Part shown: positions 11,335 to 23,474 of the stretch, piece by piece | How the letters are laid out: every line of letters starts with the position of its first letter | Numbering within the stretch: position 1 is the stretch's first letter | Origin: Siphonodentalium dalli | Lineage: Eukaryota; Mollusca; Scaphopoda; Gadilida; Siphonodentaliidae | Length of the DNA: 64,000 bases | Direction: 5' to 3' | Assembly (NCBI GenBank): GCA_032622095.1 | Contig: CP136062.1 | Span: forward strand, 144,356,351-144,420,350 | The notes under the pieces: model-generated | What the model was told of the DNA's origin: nothing | The model's input: only the letters and a program-made list of their open reading frames with translations | Database searches by the model: none | Position numbers and translations under genes: made by a program

Positions 11335-13450
11335 TTAAGAAACTTCTCTAAAGGCAATTTTTAGGAAAATAGAGAGTTGTTTCAAACGAGAGATATTTTC
11401 TATTGACAAGAGTCCATGAAACTTTTCGCGCGAAGGATTTTCCCAGTAATATTTTGGGATATAGCGCTCTCGTAGACATTTATATTTGCCACAGACGAGT
11501 ACAAAATGATACTCGTCTCCGATTGTGTCAGATTTACATGTATCGCACATCTTACTCTCTGTTTTATGCCATCGCGCTTTTTCGATTGGTAATCTATGGT
11601 TTGATGTTCTGATTTTCACTAATGATGCTGTCAGGTGTTTTGGGAGATATAACAAATATCGGCATATACCAGAATGAGATTTTATATTACTGTACATAAT
11701 TGCTCTGGATGAATCTGAGTTTTTAATATCACTGAATGTTTGTGTCCAGTGTTGTTCGATCATGCTTGATTTACAATTTCGGATTTCAGATTTCGTAAGA
11801 GAGGATTGGGTTTCCCAATTAGATGTTAGTCCTACTTTGCACAGAGATTCCTTCACGATATTCAACCATTTGAATTCAGCCGACTGGCTTGGTTTGTTGT
11901 CATATACAAGTCTCAAAATAAGGTGTATGTTTTTTGCGAGTTCAGATCCATCTGCGGATACCAACTTTGACCAATATGACAACAGTCTGCATTTAATTTC
12001 AATTATGAGTGGGTGCCTACCAAGTTCCCCATATACCATGTAGTTTGGTGTACTAGATTTCATTCCTAATAATATTTTGCAAAATTTCATATGTAATGTT
12101 TCAAGTCTCTGGATTTTTTCTGTAATCCATATTTCACTACCGTATAGGATTACCGGTGCTACTATGCTATCAAACAGCTTAAGCATCAAATCGGGTGGTA
12201 AAGAGAGATGTCTAACTTTATTTAACAGTCCGTACATGGCACGTGTGGCCAGATTAAATGTGCGCTTTATGGTGCTACAAAATCTGCCAGTATAGAAAAA
12301 TTCTACACCTAGGTAAATAAATTCCTTAACGACTTGGAGTTCAACCCCCCTGTATATGAATATTGGTATGCATTTAGGTAATTTTTTACAGAATATCATT
12401 ATTTTCGTCTTTTTTGTGTTCACCTGGAGCTTCCACGCATCCGCATAATCTGCGAAAGCCTGTAACGCTCGATGCATTTCATCTTCGCTTTCACTAAGTA
12501 TAACTGTATCATCAGCATAAAACATACAAAACAGTCGTATATATATACCCGCATTGTCCATAAATATATCATCAAGAAAATCGAGGCTTTTGATAGCACA
12601 ATCGTTCATGAACGACGTTAGATCGTCAATGTAGATGGAAAATAATAACGGTGACATAATTTCACCTTGAAATAATCCTACAAAACTAGGAAAGAAGTCC
12701 GTTTTGGTTCCATCAGATTTAACACATAATTTGATTTTGCTGTACATGTTTTTTATAAGTCTCAATATTTTCCCATTAATACCGCTTTGAATTAGCTTAA
12801 ACCATAAGCCTTCTCGCCATACTAAATCAAAAGCCTTGCGAAAGTCGATAAATGCACAAAATAACTTTCGACCAGACGACAGGTATAAATTTATAATACT
12901 ATGTAATACAAATATATTGTCAATTGTAGAATGGCAACTTCTGAAACCAGTCTGGAATTTACTTATCGTCTCATTGTCATCCGAGTACGAAACTAATCTA
13001 GCATTCAAAATAGTAGTAAAAACTTTTGATAGACAACTAAGTAATGTTATTCCACGATACGAATCCGGACTTCCCGGTTCACCCGATTTTTTGTATATCG
13101 GTTTGACCATTCCAATCGCCCAATCTGTCGGAAATATACCTGAATTTAATATCACATTGAAATATTTAGTATACAATGGCAACAACTGGTCTAAAGACGA
13201 CTTTATATACTCGTTAAGAACCATATCGGATCCCGGGGCTTTATTATTCCGAGCTTTAATTATTGCCCTTCGTACCTCTTCATCAGTTATCGAGTCATTG
13301 AGGTAAGTCGAGTTTGATAAATCAATTTCAGAATCAACACGTCTGCTCAAATAATCGTCACTGTGTTCTGAGGCATGTATTTTTTTGAAATGATCATGAA
13401 ACACATTTGGGGGCACCTGACATTGTTTGTGACTATCATTTGCGTTGGAC
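11335..13450 (-). mobile_element. Non-LTR retrotransposon (LINE), 5'-truncated, with a long open reverse-transcriptase frame
   Basis: From about 13416 down to a stop at 11335 there is one open frame of 693 codons, with an in-frame TAG just upstream at 13452-13450. In order: an APGSD-type start of the RT fold (residues ~57-63), KPIYKK and YRGITLLSCLSKVF (~105-133), TGFRSCHSTIDNIF, AFIDFRKAFD (catalytic Asp ~191), GLFQGEIMSPLLFSIYIDDL, FYADDTVILSES (catalytic pair ~301-303), then a long thumb/linker. A C-terminal CDTC...H...C zinc-knuckle-like motif follows near residues 625-645. The element copies itself by target-primed reverse transcription, but its endonuclease domain, normally N-terminal, is missing. 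The 3' flank ends in a TATATTGTATATA-type tract near 11100-11135. The clade cannot be fixed by eye. The lack of stops over 2 kb suggests a fairly young insertion. Confidence 0.9.
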
Positions 13451-13599
13451 TAGCTATTCAATTTTACACTAAATGTAAATTTCATTCGATTTTTTTCATT
13501 TTGGTGGCCATTTTGGGAAAAATATTCTACATATATGGTTTACGACTAAGCAATGTTTGTGTATATTTCAATTTATTACGAATTTGGCATTAATTGGAG

Positions 13600-13810
13600 C
13601 ACCTGCCGCATAATTCAGTATTTTCCGATAACAACAAACATTATGGACGCCATCTTCAATAGAGAATTTTCCCCAAAGCGGATTTTAGCGGATTTTGGAT
13701 ATATTGTTCCCTACATTCTGCCCGACAATATGACACCAAAAACAGCTTGTAAACAATTTGTTCTAGGTCCAATGCTTCAACGACCAGACTATATGGAATA
13801 TGTTAGATAA
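13600..13810. repeat. Inverted partner of 9205-9425
   Basis: Contains GACGCCATCTTCAATAGAG, AAGCGGATTTTAGCGGATTT and ACAGCTTGTAAACAATTTGT, complements of the first copy with substitutions. Confidence 0.65.
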
Positions 13811-14443
13811 CGGGCTGGTTGACTAATCAGGAAATAGTCAGAAATTATGAAATATTTAGCATTCTGCACAATGACCTAAGTTTACAGATGATCAGCAATT
13901 TATAAAACTTTTTTTTCACTTAAAACAGCTTTTGAAAAGGGCAAACTGTTATTTGAACCAATTGAGATCACTCCCAGTCATATGAGTGATATCAGTAGAG
14001 TTTTATGCGATTTTAGACCAATTTTAGTGAAATTTGGGGGGGGGGTGGGTGTCAAAAAATTGTGAGTAGAATTTTTTTTTTGCAGGTTTGGGGGTGGTGG
14101 GTCCCCGAAAATGCCAGATGCAAAAAAACGGCATACCTTCCTGCTAATTGTTTACTACCCCCCCCCCCCCCGTGGAATATAACTTACCGACAGCATACAA
14201 GCTGACAACGAACAGTTCCAAAATCAAATCAGGCGGCATCTGTAAACTGTATAGAAAAGACACACAAGCTGTAATGGATCTATTTAAAGTGCAAGCATTT
14301 AACTGTTGCAAGCAATGATCTATGTCCGGGTCAATACGTTCCAACATTTGGTATGAAACAGTTATATCGAAATCTAAAATGAAGACATACATGTATTATG
14401 ACTAATTGTATATTCTTCCATATCACTCAACGATAAATTGTTT

Positions 14444-14601
14444 AAATAAGGATTAACTGTCATGTGGACTGTTTTTATGAAGATGTAATCGTGAGGTAAG
14501 TGGACATAACTTGTGTAAAACCCGAACATACAAGTTATGACCACTTACCTCACGGTTACATCTCCATAAAAATAGTCCACACGACAGTTAATCCTTATAT
14601 T
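14444..14601. mobile_element. Short palindromic MITE-like hairpin
   Basis: AATAAGGATTAACTGTCATG...GAGGTAAGTGG...ACTTGT, centre GTAAAACCCGAACAT, then the complement to CAGTTAATCCTTAT. About 70-bp arms and a ~15-bp loop. Border duplication not clear. Confidence 0.7.
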
Positions 14602-16114
14602 TATATACGTTTAGCGAAAAAGCCACTTTTGTAAATGTATTTAAATCGAAAAGTGTATCGTGACAAAAACAGCCCAAAATACCCAATAGCACCCTTGGCA
14701 AAAGTTAATAGGAACAATTTCTCTTCATATAGAAACCCGATAATGTATTATGTCAATCCTGCGCGAGTCCAAATGCGCCCAAAACATTACGAGTTCGTCT
14801 TTCCAACCCCAATGACGTGTCGATGTTGTTATGAGCTTGGTGTTATGAGCCGTTGCGCATTCACCGAGAAATAATTGCAACTAGCCACGTGGGCGCCGAC
14901 CAATCGGAATGCTGGATTTAGTGATGATCACACTTAGTATGTAAATATAACAATTTAAAACATAATGTTTCTGTCTTGATTTTAGCTAACAAAGCGATAT
15001 TACATGTTAGCACACATTCAGTCAGTCTCGCGTTATCACGCCCGCTTTAAACGGAACAATTAAAAGAGTCCGCGAGCTATTGCGAGATCTCGCTCCCGTT
15101 GATCATACTGCAAAATGAACGTACTTGCACAAGTGAGCTGTGTTATGTAAACAGAAGCAAAACTTCGGTAACACGAGCAGGCTCTTGTTTACGTACACCA
15201 TCGTATGTCTTGACGACGCTGATTATGTTTGGCATATGAACAAAACTATATATTTTAATATTCCTTCTGTTGATGGCGATTTGAACACATATGAATATTT
15301 CTGCAACGAACGCCGCTCGTGCCTGTAATATAATAATTGCATGTATGTTAAAAGCTACAGAAGTCGAACAAGGGCGCCAAAATGCAAGGATGACACTGAG
15401 ATCACACATGATATGTTATAAGAAGCAAACAGACCAAGGCCACCACGCTGCATGATATTCACCAGGGATTTCAAACGGCAATTATTCTTGCTGCTCTCCA
15501 CAGTTATACATCTACATATAAACACTCGAATTTCATGTTTTGAAATTTATACTGTTATAGCACATGTCTATTGTTTTCCTTTCCTTGTTGGCATTTTTGT
15601 TACAAGTTTAAATTACAAATTAAATATATACGTGCTATTCGCTTTGTATTGTTCATTTTAATAGAAGTAACTTTGATACGAATATACTGGACTGAACAAA
15701 ACACATGATATAGCGCTAAAGAAAACACTGGAATACGTGATCATAACGAAACCCAATCAGTTTTGATCCACAAAAAGATATATATTTGTAGGTTATATAA
15801 TATACATATACTGTACGTAAAATAGAAATGAAGAAATAGTGGAGTCCATTAAAGATAGATTTATAGCTGAAATCAGAAGAGAAAGGTAGTAAAATGAATA
15901 TAGAGTGTGATAAAAAAAACAGTTTTGATCAAAACCACATTTTGATCAGAATGAAATGGGATCCATATCTGTGACAAGGTTCAAACCCCATTTTGATTTC
16001 GTGTGAATACAAATGTTTTAAGAGTGTAGTCCAATCCCATGTTTGTGCCATGCTTGCAACAAGGAAGTTTGTCGACAAAAATATGTTCTTTCCTTTTCTA
16101 ATTGAAATATAACA
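14602..16114. other. No gene recognised
   Basis: Plus-strand frames of 60-80 codons (14635, 15140, 15452) lack domains and good splice borders. AT-rich. Confidence 0.45.
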
Positions 16115-16290
16115 CCTTCACGTACCCATCAAAGCTCAGAGTGATCAGATATCGATTTTTGAAGTTTGTTAATTTCTCGAGATGTGGTCCAGAAAACACG
16201 TGGTCAAACGGACCAATTACAGATGAAGATCGTTAACTCTAAAATCAAGTGGTTATTATTACCACTTGATTTTAGAGTTATCCATTGAAC
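16115..16290. mobile_element. Family-5 palindrome, truncated copy
   Basis: It contains CATCAAAGCTCAGAGTGATC, a TCTAAAATCAAGTGGTTATT...ACCACTTGATTTTAGAGT palindrome centre (16235-16280) and little else. Both ends are lost. Confidence 0.65.
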
Positions 16291-16512
16291 TTGCATATAG
16301 GCCTGTATCATGCTGTGTGTATACTTTGTATAATTGGGGCATTTAAAGGACATTTGGATTACTAACATTCATATATGTATCGTTTTAGGTTGTCAAGAAG
16401 ACAATTAAAATGGTTAAACTTGCATATAGGCCTGTATCATGCTGTGCATGTGCGTATACTTTGTATAATTGGGGGCATATATAACGGGCATTTTGGATTA
16501 TTAAACTTTAGA
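16291..16512 (+). repeat. Local duplication, ~126-bp spacing
   Basis: CTTGCATATAGGCCTGTATC...ATACTTTGTATAATTGGGG...GGACATTTGGATTA is present at 16290-16370 and 16416-16502. Confidence 0.75.
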
Positions 16513-16919
16513 TATGCATAATACAATGCTAGAATGAAAGTTTGATCTTGTCCGATATATGTCGTGTGTGTTGCGCCTGGTTGCTCTGGAAGAAATTATC
16601 TAAGGGCACAAATATTGATGGTGGACTTGTTGGATGGTTACAAAGTGGTGTGACAGTCAATTTTAAGAATGGGACTAAAAGAAAAGTGCAGCATATCCAC
16701 CATACATTTTACTGTTTCTTTAAAACATGGCTATTACAGTCGCTTATGTCCGATTCTGGGCTCCTGTGGGAAAATCATGAACAAACATAGAGACCATGCT
16801 CATGAGCCAGGACATGGTCACTACTTCATAAAAAAAATTGTTAGACCCCTTGGGGTCGCGACTGGATGGTCTGATGATGTCACAAAGATGGCCGCCATGC
16901 TAATTTTCTAAGTTCGCTA

Positions 16920-16966
16920 TTGTTGAATTTCATGATAAAAATATAATTGTGATACAAAATATAAGA
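16920..16966. repeat. Target-site duplication, left copy (47 bp)
   Basis: These 47 bases (beginning TTGTTGAATTTCATGATAAA) are repeated identically at 18188-18234, directly on either side of the truncated LINE. The match stops abruptly at both ends (preceding base A versus G, following base G versus C). The length is unusual for LINE insertions, which mostly duplicate 7-20 bp. Confidence 0.9.
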
Positions 16967-18187
16967 GAGATATCTTTATTACCTCCAAGTATAGGAGAGA
17001 TCGATACACATGACATATAAATACAGTTGGATTAAAGTGGGCTCCCCTGACCAATGTGGTGGGCCGTTATGTACAAGTATGGAGAGGTGTTGGAAACCAC
17101 GAGAGTGAAGCATATATGCATATGAATGTTCACAACAGCTTTTGTTGCAGGAAAATCTGATTTGTCCAACAGATATGACAGTTAGTCGTTACAACATGCG
17201 TGGGTGTTGAGAAGATAATTACAATGGACGAGGCACGGGTTGCTGTACGCCATTCCTTATCATTGTGCTGAGAACGTACAGGAACTTCGCAGAATATAGT
17301 ACTAGTTCCTTGAGGCAGTGAGATATGTGTTCTGTTAGGGTTTCCAGAGAACTTCCGAGGAGGGTTGCTACCAGGTCATCTCTGGCTAACGACGCAAGGT
17401 GAAAATATTCGGGTATGCCGAAACGAGAGATAATCCCTTCCCAAAAAGAGTTTCTAATAATGAGTGCGGCTGGAGAAGAGCATACGAACATGGCGTGGTC
17501 GATTTCGTTCGAGTACACTTCGCTGCAGAGATGACACACTAAATTGTTGGCATAGGTAGTCCTGTTGAGAAGCAGTACTAAGTTTTTGAGATATTTCAAC
17601 ATGTGAGCGTTTCCATGGAGAAGTTTCCAGACTGCCCAGTTTGATAGGGGATTAGGGTGAACTTTCCACAGAATTCGCAAGGATGGATCGGACGAAACTT
17701 TGGTCTGCCACGAGGAAATGAACGTTCCCCTGACAGCTGCCTTCACAAGATTTATCCACGTTGACAGTTTTGGGAAGACCCCCAATGTCCAGGTAGTCGT
17801 TCAAATAGTTCAAAAGATCGTATTTGGCTAATATGGAGAACATTTCCTGTACAAAACCACTGGAGCGACTGTATAGTCTGTAGAGGTGTGCTTTCAGGAC
17901 AAACAGTCGTAATGGTAATTGATGGCCGAACGGTAGATGGATAAGACGTCCCATAAAGCAAAGTTTTTTTATATGCAGTTGATATTCAATTGGTAGAAAT
18001 CCAAGAAGACCTAGCGATAGCCTAGTTGACGCTCGTTTTGGGAGGGATTGTGCGTATTTGAGACATGTTCTGGCGGCTTTGTTCATAATGGTGATGGCGG
18101 AACTTTGATAAAAAGGAACCACCTCGACACCGTAGAGAGCTCTCGGTAGAACAACAGTTTTGAGGACATTTGTCATGGTGATGGGTG
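16967..18187 (-). pseudogene. 5'-truncated LINE, C-terminal part of the RT ORF with a frameshift
   Basis: Two overlapping minus-strand frames, about 18176-17652 and 17785-17219, together read as the thumb and C-terminal region of a LINE protein. The first contains VVLPRALYGVEV and a CLKYAQSLPKRAS stretch typical of the region after the RT core. The second contains NWAVWKLLHGNAHMLKYL and a CHLCSEVYSNEIDHAMFVCS zinc-knuckle-like motif. The frame changes near 17750, so the copy is dead. The YxDD core and endonuclease are absent. The 3' end is at about 16967, read AATAAAGATATCTC, not poly-A. Perfect 47-bp repeats flank it. Confidence 0.85.
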
Positions 18188-18234
18188 TTGTTGAATTTCA
18201 TGATAAAAATATAATTGTGATACAAAATATAAGA
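18188..18234. repeat. Target-site duplication, right copy (47 bp)
   Basis: Identical partner of 16920-16966, adjoining the 5' truncation point of the minus-strand LINE. Confidence 0.9.
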
Positions 18235-19033
18235 CAATCCCTTTGTACAGTGTATGGTGTGACGCCGTGTTATATTTTTATATATAAATTTGTCCTCTCG
18301 ATCAAAATGGCGACCGGAAGTGGGACAATTGATGATTTTCCATACATGTCGCCCATATTATTTCCGATTGTATCGAACTGGTGACGATTAGGGAATATAC
18401 ATGCCTTGTTGCGTCCCTTTAAATTATATTGTGTGAGTTGTTGTAACTGAAGGTCTGGAATCATGAATACATCTTTAATTATACGCTATTGAATTAACTA
18501 TACAAACAGGACTTACATTTTTGCTAACTTTATTCCAAGTAATGTCCAACTTGCTTATCCCAATGCATGCAATACGGTGTACATGCTTGGACGTGTATAC
18601 ATGTCCACTTGACTGTGTTTTCTGTTTGTGAGGAGTATAAAAAGGTTCCACATTTAAATTAGTATTGATAATAAGAACGTTCTTTTTACCGCCAGTGATA
18701 TTAGCACTGCAATGGTCCGCATGATTGCACCCAGGAAGTTTATCGAAGATAACTTTTCAATCATTATAACAAGTGATCCTAATTAAATAGTTTATTGAGC
18801 CGTGCCTCTGAAATAAGAGAGCTAGCTATAAGTGCCTCGACCGCTTTTCCATCCAAAATTATTAACATTGCTATTTCAATATGTATCCATTTGTCAACTG
18901 TGTATAAATTGTATAGATACATATCATTGACATTAAATAATCTAATCTAATAATCTAATCTGTACAATGATCATTGATCACATATAATTGACACGAGTTT
19001 CGATTTAATTTGATTGCATATTTCCAGCGTGAA
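18235..19033. other. No gene recognised
   Basis: Unique-looking AT-rich sequence between the LINE duplication and the fold-back element. A short AATAATCTAATCTAATAATC repeat lies at about 18935-18960. Confidence 0.5.
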
Positions 19034-19086
19034 TGTCTCAATACATGTATATAATGTCGCCGCGTTGTGCTACATGTCATATAGAC
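19034..19086 (+). repeat. Direct repeat flanking the fold-back element, left
   Basis: The sequence TGTCTCAATACAT...ATAATGTCGCCGCGTTG...GCTACATGTCATATAGAC recurs in the same orientation at 24454-24498, with a 6-bp and a 2-bp gap. Next to the right copy, ATAGACATACGATCAACGTC and CATAGACATTCGATCAACG also repeat each other. The target may already have been a ~56-bp tandem repeat, in which case this is not a transposition duplication. Confidence 0.6.
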
Positions 19087-20179
19087 CGGCCCCCAGATGA
19101 GGGTAGTGTCACACGAAAGGGTAGAAATTTTGACGCTATCTCCAATTATCCTTGCCCCATGGGGGTTCCAAAACACTGAGGTATCCAGGGCGGAGCAGGT
19201 GGAAAATATATTTTTTTGACCTTTTTGTTGTTTTTGACCTGCAAATTTCAGTATAATCAGGAAAACCAATAAAATAAGACAAATGTTGAATAAAATATAC
19301 TTGAATATCAGATACTTATTCTATCTGGGTTACTTAACATTTATGATGTGCAAAAAGTTATATTATCCAACAATTTTTGTGAAAAATTCACGAAAATGCC
19401 AAAAAAATGCATAAATTGCAGTGCTTTTTCAAAAAAGTTTTCCAGAAGAGTTTCTATAATTTTTTCATTTTCTGGTATAAAGCTCTCATTGGTGCATCAA
19501 AATTTTCAGCATTATATACCTGATTTATTAATATCAACTTCACCAGCAATGGTTTCCAACAAGCCGAGATATTTCCAAAAACTTAACCCACCCCCCTAAA
19601 ACTGATTTTCTGTCTGAAAATACCTGTCAAGTCAGAATAGCCCGTTTTCGTTCCATTTTGTTAACCAATTCAGAGCCTTATCATATATCATGGAATTAGC
19701 ATGTATCTGAGGAGGTTTATGTTATGTTAGAGTCTATTTTTGTTTAAATTTTGATTTTTTTGGAGTAAATTAGATAAAATTTTGATTATTTTTAAGTGAA
19801 AATTTTTGAAAATTTTCCATGACTTTGTCAGTTTTTCTGATACAGCTGCACAACATGCACCAAAATGAGCATAAATTCTTCCCAAATATCAGACATGAAA
19901 TGCTATAATCATGTACCAGACCAGAATTAAGAAATAAAGTAAAACTTAACCCTACCCCAAGATAGTGTTCTTAATGCTTTCAATTTTATGCTATACTAAA
20001 CTCGAAAGGTCGTTCATACTAGTTGATAGAATTCATATCATAAATTGCAATAGTTCTGCCCACGGATTATGCAATCTCATCTTCACTGTCAATTTCATCA
20101 ATTGTGATGGTAACAGTCAATATAATTTCTGTGCAACATCTTACAACGCAGGCTGCCTATCAGCCGTCCATCCATGAAG

Positions 20180-20549
20180 TGCTACACCGGGAGTGCTTGA
20201 TTTAGCAACGGTTGCAAGTCTCCACTGTTTTCCTATCATGTTGGCTAGTTTTGATTGTAGAATTAAAGATTCCTCACATGGTGGAAGTGCAGAAAGATCA
20301 AGTACCTTCTACTGATTCTCGAACTTCTGCTTGAACATTATCCGCCTAGCTTGATTCACTTTTCTCGAATGTTGAACATAAGGCACATGCTAACTCCTCG
20401 AATGTAGTAAGAGTGCCACTTCCAAAACCCAATTCGTTCCTAAATAAGCCATGACTAGCATATATTTTGATCGTCTTTTCAGCGAAGGAATGTGAAGGAA
20501 TGGAACCCAATAAGTGCATTTTTCTGTATATTTGAAATCTCGATATCAC
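20180..20549 (-). pseudogene. Same transposon protein remnant, left arm of the fold-back element
   Basis: On the minus strand 20549-20346 reads IYRKMHLLGSIPSHSF, KTIKIYASHGLFRNELGFGS and ALCSTFEKSE, matching the right-arm pieces. The downstream match (leucine-rich LPPC-like segment, RANM..WR, acidic tail) continues towards 20060 in broken frames. It lacks the ~55 bp that code for the F-R-K-G segment in the right arm. Confidence 0.6.
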
Positions 20550-20699
20550 TGACTTGAATCACCTGCCCATTAGCATCAAAATTGATTAACTATTATCAGG
20601 GGGAAATCATTTAATGTTTCCTCCATCGTGCATAAATGCCATCAAGATGGAGAACTCTCTGACATGACCTCTCAATCGATTAATATATTGTTGAGTTAT

Positions 20700-22270
20700 T
20701 GTGGAAAGCAATAGCAACCCAAGGTACACATGTACAACCAACCCAGTAACATACAGTCACTCCATATATACACATAAACACCATACAAATGTCAAGATAG
20801 TCACTCACTATATACACATACACCTGACCCATGACCATATAGTCACTACATGTATACCTATTTACCACTTTCCTGATCATAAGTCAATCCTTGTATACCA
20901 ATTCATCTCACCATTGGCAATACGGTCACTCCCCGTATACCTATTCGCCATGCATGGACAAAAATAGCCATTCAAAATAAACATATACACCCCATCTATG
21001 ACCATATAGTCACTCCATGTATACATATGCATCTCACCATTGGCTATATAGCCACTTGCTTTATATACGTATCCATCACCCATGACCATACATGTATATA
21101 TCCACACCCGTGTATACCTGTACACTCCACACATCCCCATGCAGGTACACTAGGTATACTCATACAACTGACCCATGACCATATAATCACCCCCTGTGTA
21201 CCTATTCAACACATTCATGATCATACAGTCAATCATTGTATACCTATTCACATCACCATTGGTCATATATCACTCGTTGTATACATGTTCACCAAACCCA
21301 TGGCAAAATAGCCACGCAAGATATACATATACCCCAACCATGACCATAGAATCACTCCAGGTAAACATACATGTATGCACCTCACTAATGTTGATATAGC
21401 CACTCACTTTATACACATACCTCTCCATAACCATACAGCCACTCTTGTGTATACCTGTATACCCTACACATGACCATACAGCCACACCGGGTATACTCCT
21501 ACACCTGACCCATGACCATATAGTCACTCCCTGTATACATATTCACCACATTCATGATCATACAGTCACTCCTTGCATACCTGTTCACATCACCATTGGC
21601 CATACATTCACTCCCTGAAAACATTATCACCTCACTATTGGCCATAGAGTCACTCACTATACATATTTGCCATGTCAATAGCCACTCGATATATACATAT
21701 ACATCCACACATGACCATCCACATGCTCGCCTATGACCATTCAGCATATATCAGGTACACATATACACATTATGACTACTGCCATTCCATGTACACCTAT
21801 ACACATTACACATAGCTGCACATCTATTTATCCATTCACCCCACCATGATCATACAGACAACACATGTATACATATACATCTACCTGTGACAATACAGCC
21901 ACACAAGGTACACCTGTACATCGCACCCATGACCATACAGTCGCTCCATATATACACAAAAACACATATGACTATGTAGGTACATGTACTCTCGTTATTT
22001 ACATAAACCACAACAATGTCCATTGAGCCACTTTGTGTACACCTGTACTGGGTAGTCATAACCATACAACCATACTGTCACTCCATGTATACCTATTCAC
22101 CTCACACATGACCATACACTCAGTCCTTGCACACCTATACATCTCACCATGGCCACCCCATCCATGACCATATAGCTAACCATGTACAGCTATTCGCATC
22201 ATTCATGACCATACAATAACTCCCATTATACATATTCACCTCACCTATGACCACACGGTAACTCCCTGGT
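20700..22270. repeat. Degenerate minisatellite, units of roughly 40-50 bp
   Basis: About 35 imperfect units follow the pattern CATGACCATA(C/T)AGTCACTC, a variable 4-6 bases, GTATAC(C/A)TATTCACCTCAC. The pattern has few stops on either strand, so several overlapping short frames (60-94 codons) arise by chance. They share no domain and are not called as genes. The array is the core of the fold-back element spacer. Confidence 0.85.
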
Positions 22271-22878
22271 TGCCATGTTGACATCCACCCTGTATCATGT
22301 TGATTTTTATCCTAATAGGCCAGAATAGCCACAAATTATGATTCATTTCAGTTCCATTTCCAAGTTCTGCCTATTTATTTAAAAAAATATAGCCAGTATC
22401 CAAAAAGAGGTTCTTGGGGGGGGGGGGGAATAGGGGAACTTTAAAATTAATTTGTTATGCCCCATAAGGAAATGGGACAACCAGAATAGAACAGTTAGTT
22501 GTCAGTTGATTAGCTAACATGTAAAATAACCAAGTGAGTCACAATTTGCTACATTTTCGGAAACGCAGAGAATATATGTAAAAAATGGTTGCCATTTTGG
22601 AAGCCATTTTGAGTAATTTGGTTTATAAACACATTAGTGTGACACATTTAAGGTAGATCAAAACAATAAACACCTTTCATACCAAACATAGTTACATTTT
22701 ACATGAACATGTTTTGCCATTATTTATATCAAGTTTGTGAGAGAAAAATCCAATATTTCTGGTAATGTCAGTGGTGACAATAGTAAAAATTAACTAAGGT
22801 GCATCAGACATGTTAGTGTTCAATGTATAGAAGGCAGAATAGCCAATTTTATACATCAACCACAACTTCTAAGCGATT

Positions 22879-23474
22879 GTGGGACACGCTGGGTCAATAT
22901 ATACCATTTCCACATTTTGGCAGCCAAATATACAGAAGAATGCAGTTGTTGGGTTCTATTCCTTCACAGACAATAATTACCTTTCATCGTTGTTCCGAAA
23001 AGGAAACAACACTTCTGGAAGTTGCTGGAAAGACCATCAAGACATATGGAAGTCATGGCTTATTTAGGAACGAATTGGGATTTGGACAGTGACACGCTTA
23101 ATACAATCAAGGAGTTAACATGTGCCTTATACGTGTATGGTCCAAATTCGAGAAAAGTGAATTAACCTAGGTGGGTAAAGTTCCAGTAGAAGTTCGAGAA
23201 TCAGCAAAAGGTAGTTGATCTTTCTGCACTTCCACCATGTGAGGAATCTTTAATTCTACACTCAAAACGAGCCAACATGACAGCAAAACAGTGGAGACTT
23301 GCAACCATTGCCAAATCAACCACTCCCGGTGTAGCACGTCATAGATGGACAGCCGATAGGCAGCCTGAGTTGTTTGAACCATTCTCTCCCGTAAGATGTT
23401 GCACAGAAATTCTATTGACTGATACCATCACATTTGATGAAATTGACAGTGACAGTGAAGATGAGATTACATAA
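22879..23474 (+). pseudogene. C-terminal part of a transposon-encoded protein, right arm of the fold-back element
   Basis: The frame shifts within this stretch. Visible pieces: GFYSFTDNNYLSSLFRKGN (22940-23000), LFRNELGFG (23060-23090), SALPPCEESL split by a stop and frame change near 23215-23250, then SKRANMTAKQWRLATIAKST (23265-23320) and a tail with FDEIDSDSEDEIT and a stop at 23472-23474. I recognise the type from repeat-encoded animal proteins (an A-F-T-G-x-D-like motif, later LPPC...L..H..RANY.A..WR), possibly attached to a nuclease-like N-terminal domain. I cannot name the family with confidence. No active copy is present here. Confidence 0.6.

Noticed and set aside
12836-13306. 156-codon plus-strand frame
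   Set aside because: Antisense shadow of the reverse-transcriptase frame at 11335-13416.
15970-16010. tRNA-like B-box (GGTTCAAACCCC)
   Set aside because: No A-box at the right distance and no cloverleaf stems could be formed by eye.
16800-16912. AAGATGGCCGCCATG as a YY1-type core promoter site
   Set aside because: A single motif with no downstream gene, initiator or GC-rich context, close to a LINE duplication.
20680-21747. Several 60-94 codon frames on both strands as small proteins
   Set aside because: All derive from one degenerate minisatellite.
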